Shown: piece after piece, positions 41,724 through 50,247 of the stretch
How positions within the stretch are numbered: the stretch's first letter is position 1
Layout: every line of letters begins with the position of its first letter
NCBI GenBank assembly: GCA_008933735.1
Contig: WBUL01000002.1
Span: 335,937-399,936 of the forward strand
Origin: Anaerolineae bacterium
GTDB lineage: Bacteria > Chloroflexota > Anaerolineae > Aggregatilineales > J027
Reading direction: 5' to 3'
Length of the DNA stretch: 64,000 bases
The notes under the pieces: model-generated
The model's input: only the letters and a program-made list of their open reading frames with translations
The model's database searches: none
What the model was told of the DNA's origin: nothing
Made by a program: the position numbers and the translations under genes

Positions 41724-44042
41724 ATGCGGGGTGTTAAGACAGGCTTCTACCTGGGATTGGGGCTGGTGTTCCTGACCCTGATCGGCCTTCCTTCCGACGA
41801 CAGCGAACAACTGGCACGATTGGCCGTGCCAATTTTCCTCCTTTTAACATTCTATATGGGGTGGCGTACCGCAAGGCATACTGCGCTGAATGATCTCAAA
41901 AATCTCGCGGTGACAACCCTGCTTCAGGGCTTTTCAGCCGGGGTTGTCCTGTTAATTTTTCTGGCAGTAATCAACAGTTGGCACGCCAAAGGGATTGATG
42001 TGCAGCGCCGGATGCTCGACAAAATGAATACATACCCAATGCAAGTGCTGTCCGGTGTCCCCACTTCAGAGCTTTTTCCCGATCCGGCACCAAACCCGGT
42101 GACAGGAGAATTCGACGAAGGCGTCAGACAAAGAACGGATCCCTTGCGTCTGTCCTTTCAGGAAAAATACGCCGTTGTGAGTCTTTTGGGGCTGCATGTG
42201 GGTGGTTTGATAGGGTTAGCAGCGCTGTTGGTGACGGTCTCTTTCTGGGGAGGGGCAGCACACAATCTCTCCCGTCGGATCGACTGGCAAGCGCTCCGCC
42301 AACAAAGTCAGTCTCGTGTAAATGAGACCAGGGTAGGGAACATTTTACCCGCCGTCAGTCACTGGCTGCTGCTGCTGCTGCCCCTTCTGATTTTTCTGTT
42401 GTTCTGGGCAACCGTATCACAGCGCACGGAAGAGAATGAAGTGCTTCATGCGCTCGGCTTTGAAAAGCCCATCTATCTGTTCAATATTAACCAGCAGCTT
42501 GGCCTGAGTTCACAGTCATTGATTGACGGCACAAGCATTCAACTCGCCCTGGGTTTTCTGGTGATTATCAGCAGCCTGTTTGCTCTCAAATGGGCGCGGC
42601 GCGAACCTTCTGCCTTGAGCTACTCTGCGCGAGTAGGCATTACAGCAGGCGTGATTGTTTTCATTGTGCTGCTGGCACTGTGGCGAATTGACGCCCACAA
42701 CTTACGGTTCATCCTGCCCAGTGAAGAATCCGTCACTAACCGGACGCTGTCCATGCTGGTGGTGCTGGTTATGGGGGCGGTGGCTGTTGCATATGCATCC
42801 CATGCCAACAAACGTCCGGAAGCCTTCGAGCAAACTTTTGTGATTCTGGTCTCACTCGCGGCGATACTCGCAACACCGTTGTTTATGAACCAGTATCAAA
42901 CGGCGGTGATGGGGCGGGTCACCCGTTCCATCATGTTTGGCATCGGGTTAAATATTGTGGTGGGTTATGCCGGTCTGCTTGATCTGGGATACGTGGCTTT
43001 TTACGCAATCGGCGCCTATTCCTTCGCGTTTATTGCGCTGGAAAATGATCGTCATAAACTCAGTCTGGAACATCTGAATTTGGTCGGATGGGCATTGGTG
43101 ATTGCTCTGGTAGTTACCCCCCTGATTGTCTGGGGGGGAACACATCTTCGCAAAAGTCGAGGTGAACACGCCAATCCAGGTTACTCAAAGTTATCATCCT
43201 GGCTGGTTTCGGTAGGTGTAGTGAGCGTTTCGATAGTCATCACGTTTTTGCTGCGCTACCTGCTGGCCGAGGCTGGTGTTTTTGATGGGGTTTATGCTTT
43301 TTCCTCTTTCCTGATCGGGATACCGGTGGCGATGATGGTCGCAGCGTTTGCCGGACTGCTGCTGGGTATTCCGGTGCTGCGGCTGCGCGGCGATTATCTG
43401 GCAATCGTCACCCTCGGTTTCGGCGAAATCATCAGCCTGTTCCTGAAAAATCTGGATGACATCACTGGCGGGCCATCGGGTGCGATTGGGGTTCCAAAAG
43501 CTGTCCCTCGCGGCACCCCTACCGATATATCCAACCTGACCATGTTATACCTGGCGATGGTTGGGGTTGTGATTGTGATGACAGTCGCTTTCCGGCTGCG
43601 CGATTCGCGCCTGGGTCGTTCATGGCTGGCGATGCGAAGTGACGAAGACATCGCCCAGGCTATGGGTGTAAATCTGGTCAATACTAAACTGCTGGCCTTT
43701 TCGATTGGCGCGAGTTTTGCCGGGCTGGCGGGGATGCTGTTTGCTTCTCAGCAAAATGCGATTTTCCCCGATGACTTTACACTCGAAATTTCCATTAACG
43801 TCCTCGCACTGGTCATTATCGGTGGGATGGGCAGCATTCCAGGGGTTGTGGTGGGTGCAATTGCGCTGATCGGCCTGCCGGAACTGCTGCGCCCCATCGC
43901 AGATTACCGGATTATGGCGTTTGGACTGCTGCTAGTCTTCACAATGGTTGCCCTCCCAGATGGATTGATGCCATCACCGACGCCCGCCCTGGAAGAGGAT
44001 GCCCGCCGTCTGGCAAAAGAAATGGAACGAAATAATGAGTAA
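41724..44042 (+). CDS. livM: Branched-chain amino-acid-type ABC permease (LivM-like), with about 390-residue extension
   Basis: A 772-residue permease, roughly twice the normal LivM. The LivM core occupies about residues 400-772 (MFGIGLNIVVGYAGLLDLGY, then LRLRGDYLAIVTLGFGEI, GGPSGAIGVPK and the final GGMGSIPGVVVGAI). The first 390 residues hold about eight hydrophobic helices with a loop near residues 100-150 (PDPAPNPVTGEFDEGVRQR) and no recognised domain. The core also has an insertion with an extra helix near residue 460-530. The gene overlaps livG by 8 bp. The N-terminal part may be a fused membrane partner of the transporter. Confidence 0.9.
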   Translation: MRGVKTGFYLGLGLVFLTLIGLPSDDSEQLARLAVPIFLLLTFYMGWRTARHTALNDLKNLAVTTLLQGFSAGVVLLIFLAVINSWHAKGIDVQRRMLDKMNTYPMQVLSGVPTSELFPDPAPNPVTGEFDEGVRQRTDPLRLSFQEKYAVVSLLGLHVGGLIGLAALLVTVSFWGGAAHNLSRRIDWQALRQQSQSRVNETRVGNILPAVSHWLLLLLPLLIFLLFWATVSQRTEENEVLHALGFEKPIYLFNINQQLGLSSQSLIDGTSIQLALGFLVIISSLFALKWARREPSALSYSARVGITAGVIVFIVLLALWRIDAHNLRFILPSEESVTNRTLSMLVVLVMGAVAVAYASHANKRPEAFEQTFVILVSLAAILATPLFMNQYQTAVMGRVTRSIMFGIGLNIVVGYAGLLDLGYVAFYAIGAYSFAFIALENDRHKLSLEHLNLVGWALVIALVVTPLIVWGGTHLRKSRGEHANPGYSKLSSWLVSVGVVSVSIVITFLLRYLLAEAGVFDGVYAFSSFLIGIPVAMMVAAFAGLLLGIPVLRLRGDYLAIVTLGFGEIISLFLKNLDDITGGPSGAIGVPKAVPRGTPTDISNLTMLYLAMVGVVIVMTVAFRLRDSRLGRSWLAMRSDEDIAQAMGVNLVNTKLLAFSIGASFAGLAGMLFASQQNAIFPDDFTLEISINVLALVIIGGMGSIPGVVVGAIALIGLPELLRPIADYRIMAFGLLLVFTMVALPDGLMPSPTPALEEDARRLAKEMERNNE

Positions 44043-44820
44043 CGATTTAAGCCTTGATGTGAGAAATATCACCAAGCGCTTCGGAGGGCTGCTGGCAGTC
44101 TCAGAGGCGAGTATGCAAATCCCGCGCCAGACAATTGCCAGCCTGATCGGGCCAAACGGCGCGGGTAAAACCACCTTTTTTAACTGTGTCACCGGATTCT
44201 ATAAACCGGAAGAAGGCGAGATTATTTTCAACGGGCGCCCGATCCATGGCCTGCGTCCTGACCAGGTAACGGGTCTGGGGATCGCCCGCACCTACCAGAA
44301 TATTCATCTGTTTGGCAACATGACAGTGCTGGAAAATATTATTGTGGGGATGCATACCCGCCTTCACGCCGGGCCGCTGGGGGCGCTCGCACGCCATCCC
44401 GCCAACCGGGAGGAAAGCCGCCGCAGTCGTGCCAGAGCTTTTCAACTCCTGGAGTTCATCGGGTTGGAAGGATTTGGGGATGCCCTGGCAACCAATCTTG
44501 CTTACGGGATGCAGCGCCGTCTGGAAATCGCCCGTGCGCTTGCCAGTGATCCGATATTGCTGCTGCTGGATGAGCCGACTGCGGGCATGAATCCACAGGA
44601 AACCACAGAAATGATCGGTTTTATTAAGCGTTTACGCGATGATCTCAAATTAACCATTTTCCTGATTGAGCATGATATGCATCTGGTTATGAACGTATCG
44701 GATAACATCACGGTACTGGACTACGGCAAAGTGATTGCGGACGGGACTCCGGAAGAGATTCGTGCTAACCCGCGTGTCATCGAAGCTTATCTTGGCAGTA
44801 CGCTGGAGGAGGCGCAGTAA
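44035..44820 (+). CDS. livG: Branched-chain amino-acid-type ABC transporter ATPase (LivG-like)
   Basis: A 261-residue ABC ATPase. Walker A is GPNGAGKTT near residue 40, the signature is the LivG-typical AYGMQRRLEIARAL, Walker B LLLLDEPTAGMNP, and the H-loop IEHDMHLVM. The LivG insertion (ALARHPANREESRR) after the Q-loop is present. The start at 44035 is inside the end of livM (ATGAGTAA overlap); a longer in-frame reading begins within livM and is rejected. The stop overlaps the livF ATG by one base. It works as a heterodimer with the next ATPase. Confidence 0.95.
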   Translation: MSNDLSLDVRNITKRFGGLLAVSEASMQIPRQTIASLIGPNGAGKTTFFNCVTGFYKPEEGEIIFNGRPIHGLRPDQVTGLGIARTYQNIHLFGNMTVLENIIVGMHTRLHAGPLGALARHPANREESRRSRARAFQLLEFIGLEGFGDALATNLAYGMQRRLEIARALASDPILLLLDEPTAGMNPQETTEMIGFIKRLRDDLKLTIFLIEHDMHLVMNVSDNITVLDYGKVIADGTPEEIRANPRVIEAYLGSTLEEAQ

Positions 44821-45536
44821 TGGCAATGCTTGAAGTCCGAAATATTCAAACTTTCTACGGCAGAATTCATGCTCTGAAGGGGATTTCCCTGACCGTTGAA
44901 GAAGGCGAAATCGTAACGCTTATCGGCAGCAATGGCGCGGGCAAAACCACCACGCTCAATACTATCTGCGGAATTCGCCGTGCGGCTCAGGGCCAGGTTG
45001 TGCTTAATGGGGAGGACATCACTCACCTGAAACCTCATGACATCGTGGCCCGCGGCATCGGACAAAGCCCGGAAGGGCGCAAAATTTTCGCCCGCCTGAC
45101 CGTGCGGGAAAATCTGGAGCTTGGCGCGTATTCACGTCATGACTCTGACGGCATCCAGAAAGATATGGAGTACGTGTTCTCGCTGTTTCCAAGGCTAAAG
45201 GAGCGAGAAAAACAGGCGGGCGGCACCTTGTCGGGGGGTGAACAGCAAATGCTGGCGATTGGACGGGCGCTGATGACCCGCCCCAAAATTCTGCTGCTGG
45301 ATGAGCCGTCTATGGGGCTGGCGCCGATGCTGGTACAGGAAATTTTTAAGATCATCACTTATCTGAATCAGGAAGAAAAAACAACCATTCTACTGGTGGA
45401 GCAGAACGCGCAGATGGCATTCAAGGTCGCACACCGAGGGTACGTGCTGCAAACCGGAAAAGTCGTCATGTCAGATGACTGCACAACCCTCGCCGCCAAT
45501 GAAGATGTGCGGGCTGCCTACCTGGGGGGGCATTAA
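44820..45536 (+). CDS. livF: Branched-chain amino-acid-type ABC transporter ATPase (LivF-like)
   Basis: A 238-residue ABC ATPase with Walker A GSNGAGKTT, signature LSGGEQQMLAIGRAL, Walker B LLLDEPSMGLAP and H-loop VEQNAQMAF. The LivF-specific RGIGQSPEGRKIFARLTV segment is intact. Length is normal. It is the partner of the LivG-like ATPase upstream (TAATG overlap) and ends the transporter genes of this operon. The lipoprotein gene starts 3 bp later, so it may be co-transcribed. Confidence 0.95.
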   Translation: MAMLEVRNIQTFYGRIHALKGISLTVEEGEIVTLIGSNGAGKTTTLNTICGIRRAAQGQVVLNGEDITHLKPHDIVARGIGQSPEGRKIFARLTVRENLELGAYSRHDSDGIQKDMEYVFSLFPRLKEREKQAGGTLSGGEQQMLAIGRALMTRPKILLLDEPSMGLAPMLVQEIFKIITYLNQEEKTTILLVEQNAQMAFKVAHRGYVLQTGKVVMSDDCTTLAANEDVRAAYLGGH

Positions 45537-45539
45537 TTC

Positions 45540-46043
45540 ATGCGTCGTACCGGATTTTTTCTTATTTTTCTATTGATTATGCTGGCAGGGTGTCGGCCCG
45601 ATCCCAAAAGCAAAGCCAACGATTGGGCAAGAAGATTTCCTGAAGAAATCGGCACCTGGGAAGCAGATAACGACCGGCTAGAACTCACGCCGGAAAACGC
45701 TTCCAGCTTCGGCCATGTGACGCTGACCTACGAAGGAGACGATGATATTTTCGCCTATCTGAGTGTGGATGTGTACGCGACAGAAACCGCCGCCAACGTA
45801 GCGCTGGGCGAAAAAGTTCGTGGGTGGCAGCTACAGGGTGCCCGCTTTGAAACTGACCGGCGCGGGGGTGAACGAGTTGATATTGCAACCTTTCCGGGCG
45901 GCACCCTGGCTTACATGCAGTCCAGAGATACAGTCATTACCCTGACCATCATCCCGCCCGATCCCGCAGAAGTTGCGATTCCCCAGGACGAGATTGAAAT
46001 CCTTATCGATACCATGGTCGAAGTTGTAAGAAACGCAAGCTGA
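45540..46043 (+). CDS. Small lipoprotein of unknown function
   Basis: A 167-residue protein with a lipoprotein signal peptide: hydrophobic residues 5-17 and lipobox LAGC, giving a lipidated Cys near residue 18. The mature part (about 150 residues) is probably a mixed alpha/beta extracytoplasmic domain, with WEADNDRLELTPENASSFGHVTLTYEG early on. No family was recognised. It starts 3 bp after livF and is followed by a hairpin, so it most likely belongs to the transporter operon. It might be an accessory lipoprotein of the enlarged permeases; this is inference. Confidence 0.7.
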   Translation: MRRTGFFLIFLLIMLAGCRPDPKSKANDWARRFPEEIGTWEADNDRLELTPENASSFGHVTLTYEGDDDIFAYLSVDVYATETAANVALGEKVRGWQLQGARFETDRRGGERVDIATFPGGTLAYMQSRDTVITLTIIPPDPAEVAIPQDEIEILIDTMVEVVRNAS

Positions 46044-46052
46044 TACCATCTG

Positions 46053-46078
46053 TCGTGGTGGTTGATCGATCACCACGA
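46053..46078 (+). terminator. Terminator-like hairpin after the lipoprotein gene
   Basis: TCGTGGTG (46053-46060) and CACCACGA (46071-46078) form a perfect 8-bp stem with a 10-nt loop, followed by CTTCACTTTTCC. The U content is modest, so termination may be partial. Confidence 0.5.
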
Positions 46079-46086
46079 CTTCACTT

Positions 46087-46116
46087 TTCCCACAGGGCCT
46101 CAAAAATGAATATACT
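46087..46116 (+). promoter_or_regulatory. Promoter of the tandem kinase genes
   Basis: TTCCCA (46087-46092) and TATACT (46111-46116) are 18 bp apart. The start would be near 46123, about 27 nt before the ATG. Confidence 0.5.
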
Positions 46117-46149
46117 GTTAGAGTAGAGTTTGAATGAGCAAAAGAGACA

Positions 46150-47013
46150 ATGCCACTATCTCCGGGTGAACAAATCAAAGGATATATTGTTGGGCCGCTG
46201 GTTGGACGCGGTGGACTTGGGGAAGTCTATCAGGCGTTTAACGAAAAGGGCGAACGGGTGGCGGTAAAAATTATGCGCGATGAGTTTGCCAGTGACCCAC
46301 AGTTCCAGAACCGCTTCATCCGCGAGATTCGACTGATGCAGAGCGTACAGCACGAGAACATCGTACCGATACTGGACTATGGTTTTTTCCGCAAGACACT
46401 TTTTATGGTCATGAAATTCATTGAAGGCCCTACCCTGGTCAGGCTCATGCTTCAACAGCAGTTTTCCCCAACTGCTGTCTGGCATGTGCTGCGGGATATT
46501 GCCCCCGCAGTGAATGCAGGGCACGAAAAAAACATCATCCACCGCGACCTGAAGCCCGACAACGTGCTGGTTGAAGGACATGGCAAGAATCTCAAGTTTT
46601 ACCTGGCCGATTTTGGCCTTTCCAAACGCCCTGGGTTGGATACTACGCTGACCGAACGCGGCACGGCGGTCGGAACATGGGAATACATGGCGCCGGAAAT
46701 GGCCTTTAGCACAGACCCCGACCCGCGCAGTGATATTTACAGCCTGGGAGTAATGACCTATGAACTGCTGACAGGGCGTCTGCCGTTCGAGGACAAAAAT
46801 CCATACAATCTGCTCAAAATGCACGCGGATGACCCACCACCACCAATGACTGACCATCATCCTGAATTTCCCATATCGTTGCAGCAGGTGATCTTCAAAG
46901 CGCTGGAAAAATCGTGCGAGGATCGTTACAGCGACACGATAGCATTCGCCAGAGCGTACTATGACGCCCTGAAAGACCTTCCAGACGAGATTCGCTCTAA
47001 AATTTACTGGTAA
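46150..47013 (+). CDS. Ser/Thr protein kinase, catalytic domain only (copy 1)
   Basis: A 287-residue Hanks-type kinase consisting of the catalytic domain alone. The Gly loop is Gly19-x-Gly21-x-x-Gly24, the ATP-binding lysine Lys40, the catalytic loop HRDLKPDN, the metal site DFGLSK and the APE-equivalent MAPEMAF. It lacks the transmembrane and PASTA or NHL sensor parts seen in PknB-type kinases, so it is probably cytoplasmic. The activation loop contains several Thr (LDTTLTERGTAVGT). A paralog of identical length follows after 8 bp. Substrates could include the FHA proteins of the window, but that is not shown. Confidence 0.93.
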   Translation: MPLSPGEQIKGYIVGPLVGRGGLGEVYQAFNEKGERVAVKIMRDEFASDPQFQNRFIREIRLMQSVQHENIVPILDYGFFRKTLFMVMKFIEGPTLVRLMLQQQFSPTAVWHVLRDIAPAVNAGHEKNIIHRDLKPDNVLVEGHGKNLKFYLADFGLSKRPGLDTTLTERGTAVGTWEYMAPEMAFSTDPDPRSDIYSLGVMTYELLTGRLPFEDKNPYNLLKMHADDPPPPMTDHHPEFPISLQQVIFKALEKSCEDRYSDTIAFARAYYDALKDLPDEIRSKIYW

Positions 47014-47021
47014 ATTGTCAC

Positions 47022-47885
47022 ATGACGCTTTCAGGGCAGCGAATCAAGGATTATCTGGTCGGGGCTTTTTTGGCCCAGGGGACAACAGGGGATATTTACC
47101 AGGCTCGCAGTCCTCAAGGCACCCAGGTTGCGATGAAAGTACTTAACAGCAAGCTGGCAGAAGACGGCGAGTTTCAGCGTCGATTTCTGCGCGAAATCCG
47201 GCTGACGCAGGTCGTTCAGCATGAGGGGGTTGTCCCCATTCTGGATTATGGGTACGAAAACAATGTGCTTTTCCTGGTCACAAAGCTGATTCACGGCCCC
47301 TCGTTGCAGGAAAAAATGAAACGTACCCCCCCCTCGTTAGAGGAAGTCCGTCATATCTTGCATGATATTGCCCCAGCGCTTCATGCCGGACATGAACAGG
47401 ACATCATCCACCGTGACATCAAGCCTAGCAACATCCTCTACGACGAAATTGAGAAAAAATACTACCTGGCGGACTTCGGTTTTTCCAAGCGCCCCGGCAT
47501 TGATGAAACCCTGACCGAAGCGGGAATCGTGGTTGGCACCCCGTATTATATTTCTCCTGAAGCGATTATGGGCGAACCTCTGGGGCCGTACAGCGACGTG
47601 TACAGCTTTGCAGTGATGGTTTATGAGCTGCTTGTGGGGGTGCTGCCGTTCCAGCACAATAAACTCTATCAGATCAGTATGGCCCATTTGCAGCTCCCCC
47701 CGCCCCGCATGATCATCCACCATCCGGAATTTCCTCCGATCATCGAAACGGTTGTGATGAAAGGACTGGCGAAAAAGCCTGCTGAGCGCTACGCGACGAT
47801 GCCGGATTTTGCTCACAATTACGGCGCTGCTCTGGAGCAGCTCCCTCCGGAAACATGGAATAAAGTATTCTGGAAAACACACTAG
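47022..47885 (+). CDS. Ser/Thr protein kinase, catalytic domain only (copy 2)
   Basis: A 287-residue paralog of the preceding kinase, aligning from end to end. The catalytic residues are kept: Lys39 in AMKVL, HRDIKPSN, DFGFSK and SPEAIMG. The Gly loop is altered to Ala18-x-Gly20-x-x-Gly23 (FLAQGTTGDIY), which may change nucleotide handling but need not abolish activity. No sensor or membrane region is present. The activation loop again has Thr residues (DETLTEAGIVVGT). The 8-bp gap indicates co-expression, so the two may form a hetero-pair or phosphorylate one another. Confidence 0.92.
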   Translation: MTLSGQRIKDYLVGAFLAQGTTGDIYQARSPQGTQVAMKVLNSKLAEDGEFQRRFLREIRLTQVVQHEGVVPILDYGYENNVLFLVTKLIHGPSLQEKMKRTPPSLEEVRHILHDIAPALHAGHEQDIIHRDIKPSNILYDEIEKKYYLADFGFSKRPGIDETLTEAGIVVGTPYYISPEAIMGEPLGPYSDVYSFAVMVYELLVGVLPFQHNKLYQISMAHLQLPPPRMIIHHPEFPPIIETVVMKGLAKKPAERYATMPDFAHNYGAALEQLPPETWNKVFWKTH

Positions 47886-47894
47886 CCCTAATAT

Positions 47895-47923
47895 TTTGCA
47901 ACCCTCCCAAGCGGCAATATAAT
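47895..47923 (+). promoter_or_regulatory. Promoter of the second Liv-type operon
   Basis: TTTGCA (47895-47900; or TTGCAA one base later with 16-bp spacing) and a perfect TATAAT (47918-47923) are 17 bp apart. The start is near 47930. GAGGAG lies about 9 bases before the ATG. Confidence 0.65.
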
Positions 47924-47955
47924 TAAGGCGAAATCGTCGATGAGGAGAAATTTTT

Positions 47956-49170
47956 ATGCAAAAATTACGCAGTTTACTGATTCTTTTTGTAGTGATTGCG
48001 GTTTCGCTGCCCCTGACCATCTCGGCTCAGGATGAAGCACCGCAAATTGGGTTCTGGGAAGAATGTGAAACCCCTACGCTGACCGGAGACATTAATCTGG
48101 GGGTCGTCTTCAGCCTGACAGGTGGCGCAGCCATTTACGGCAATCCACAGTTGCAGGCCGTTCAGATGGCTGTTGAAGAAATCAATGACAGCGACTATCT
48201 CGGCGAAGCCAATCTTGTTGCGATTGTGGAAGATGGCGGCACGGATGTGGAAACCTCTATTTCCGCAATGACCAAGCTGGTTGAAGAAGATCAGGTTCCT
48301 GTTGTTATTGGCCCCACCCTCTCCAATCAGGCACTTTCCGCTGATCCGATTGCCCAGGATGCGGGCGTGCTCGTGCTCGGCGTGAGCAACACACGCAGCA
48401 ATCTGGAAACCGACATCGGTGATTTCTATCTGCGGAACAGCCTGCCAGAAGCAAAAGTGATCCCTGGCACGGTCGCACAGGCCACTGAAATCCTCGGTCT
48501 GGAAAATGTCGCCGTCATGTACAGCGACAACGACGAATTCACGGTCAGCGGCTATGAAGTTTTTGTTGAAGCTCTGGAAGCCAACGGCGTCAATATCGTG
48601 GCGACCGAAACCTTTGCGACAGGTGATACTGACTTTAACGCCCAGTTGACCAACATCATCGCCCTGAACCCGGATGCGATTGTTGTATCTGCGCTGGCAG
48701 CCGAGATTGTGCCGCTGCTCCAGCAGACCCGCAACCTTGGTTACACAGGGCCCATCATTGGTGGTAACGGTTTTAACACCCCCGGTATCGCCAGCCCGGA
48801 TACCGGCGCGGGTGAATCCGCCAACGGAGTCATCGTTGGTGGCGCGTGGAACATTGCCAAGCAGAATGAATTGAGTCTGGCCTTTAGCGAAAAGTACGAG
48901 GCCGAATATGGTGCTGCCCCTGACCAGTTTTCGGTGCAGGCGTACACAGGAGCCTGGATGATTGCGACGGGCATTCGCTGTGCGGATTCCACTGAATCGG
49001 CGGCTGTCCGTGATGCGCTGAAAGGCCTCAAGGACTTCAACAGCCCGCTGGGTTCATTCTCTTTCGATGACGATGGCCTGCCCGAACATGAGCCTGTTGC
49101 TCAGATTATCGTGGACGGTCAGTACCGCGTTTTGACTTCGGAAGAAGCCGCCGCCGTTTTTGGCGAGTAA
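47956..49170 (+). CDS. ABC transporter binding protein, LivJ/amide-type family (third copy)
   Basis: A 404-residue secreted binding protein. Signal peptide residues 1-24 (ISAQ cleavage), no lipobox. The type I fold starts with INLGVVFSLTGGAAIYGNPQ, and continues with VPVVIGPTLSNQALSADP and AVQAYTGAWM-like segments near the end. It is clearly more distant from the first two copies than those are from each other, so this operon is not a recent duplicate. It is followed by a GC-rich hairpin and then the permease genes. The ligand is unknown; branched-chain amino acids, amides or urea are family possibilities. Confidence 0.9.
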   Translation: MQKLRSLLILFVVIAVSLPLTISAQDEAPQIGFWEECETPTLTGDINLGVVFSLTGGAAIYGNPQLQAVQMAVEEINDSDYLGEANLVAIVEDGGTDVETSISAMTKLVEEDQVPVVIGPTLSNQALSADPIAQDAGVLVLGVSNTRSNLETDIGDFYLRNSLPEAKVIPGTVAQATEILGLENVAVMYSDNDEFTVSGYEVFVEALEANGVNIVATETFATGDTDFNAQLTNIIALNPDAIVVSALAAEIVPLLQQTRNLGYTGPIIGGNGFNTPGIASPDTGAGESANGVIVGGAWNIAKQNELSLAFSEKYEAEYGAAPDQFSVQAYTGAWMIATGIRCADSTESAAVRDALKGLKDFNSPLGSFSFDDDGLPEHEPVAQIIVDGQYRVLTSEEAAAVFGE

Positions 49171-49185
49171 GCATCATTTTACCGT

Positions 49186-49211
49186 CCCCGGCCCTGCTAC
49201 GCGGGCCGGGG
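49186..49211 (+). terminator. Intercistronic hairpin between binding-protein and permease genes
   Basis: CCCCGGCCC / GGGCCGGGG form a perfect 9-bp GC-only stem with an 8-nt loop and no U tract. It probably stabilises the upstream message or slows polymerase, giving more binding protein than permease. Confidence 0.6.
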
Positions 49212-49235
49212 AGCAACCATACCTAAGGGCATATT

Positions 49236-50246
49236 GTGAATCTCCGCACACTTTTTTATGTATTATCTGCTATTTTTCTTGGTTTTTTGATACCTTACCT
49301 GATTGCAACCTATCTGTTTAACAAAGAAGTCCTCAGCCCTGAACAGCAGTTAGCCAACGCGATGTGGCGCGGCAGCATTTACAGCCTGTTTGCGCTGGGT
49401 TACGCGCTGATCTTCAGCATTCTCGGCCTGCTAAATCTGGCGCATAGTTCGGTGTTCATGTGGGGCGGTTATATTGGCTTGATGTCCGTCCTGAAACTGG
49501 ATATGCCAATCTGGGTTGCCATGCCCGTTGGGATGATTGGCGGCGGTCTGGTAGCGGTCTCTGTAGATGTAATTGCGTTTATGCCCCTTCGCCGTCGGAA
49601 CGCGCCGCGAATTTCGCAGTTGATCAGCAGCATCGGCGCTTCTGTGATTTTGCTGAGCCTTGCCACACTGATTTTTAGTTCGACGCCGAAGCGCTTTCCC
49701 CAGGATAGCATCGACGCCCTGCCGGGCACGGCGGATAAACCTCTTACCTGGCTGCTGGACAATGCCAATGTCCGCATTACACCGATTCAAATTGCTATAT
49801 TTGTCATTCCCATTGTCCTGATGTTTTTGCTCGAATATATGGTTAACAGTCTGAAAATTGGAAAAGCCATGCGTGTTGTCGCCTTTAACCAGCGTATCGC
49901 CCGCCTCTTAAGCATTAACGTAGGAAATATTTTTGCGTTCACCTTTTTTTTGTCCGGGGTACTGGCAGGCGCAGCGGGGGTGTTACAGGGGCTGGCTTTT
50001 AACTCCATGACACCCTATATGGGTGCGACGGTTGCACTCAAAGGATTAACCGTAATTGTGTTAGGAGGGCTGGGTAATATACGCGGCGCGGTGGTTGGGG
50101 GATTTCTGGTCGCCAACATCGAAATCATGAGCATCGCGTTAGGCTACGGCTGGTTGTCGGATGCGGTTGTGTTTTCATCGCTCTTTTTGATATTACTTGT
50201 CCGTCCACAGGGTTTGCTGGGTGAGTCCGGCAAAATGAGGGCGTAA
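49236..50246 (+). CDS. livH: Branched-chain amino-acid-type ABC permease (LivH-like), second system
   Basis: A 336-residue permease of ordinary LivH size with about eight helices. Core blocks are MWRGSIYSLFALGYALIFSILGLLNLAHSSVFMWGGY and, near the end, VLGGLGNIRGAVVGGFLVANIE and RPQGLLGES. An N-terminal helix (residues 4-25) precedes the core. The start is GTG at 49236, with AAGGG about 10 bases before it. It pairs with the LivM-like permease, whose ATG is 1 bp after its stop. Confidence 0.93.
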   Translation: MNLRTLFYVLSAIFLGFLIPYLIATYLFNKEVLSPEQQLANAMWRGSIYSLFALGYALIFSILGLLNLAHSSVFMWGGYIGLMSVLKLDMPIWVAMPVGMIGGGLVAVSVDVIAFMPLRRRNAPRISQLISSIGASVILLSLATLIFSSTPKRFPQDSIDALPGTADKPLTWLLDNANVRITPIQIAIFVIPIVLMFLLEYMVNSLKIGKAMRVVAFNQRIARLLSINVGNIFAFTFFLSGVLAGAAGVLQGLAFNSMTPYMGATVALKGLTVIVLGGLGNIRGAVVGGFLVANIEIMSIALGYGWLSDAVVFSSLFLILLVRPQGLLGESGKMRA

Positions 50247-50247
50247 A

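Noticed and set aside
46156..46860. 234-codon open frame opposite the first kinase
   Set aside because: Mirrors the kinase exactly and is His/Gln-rich without a fold; the kinase motifs on the other strand are unambiguous.
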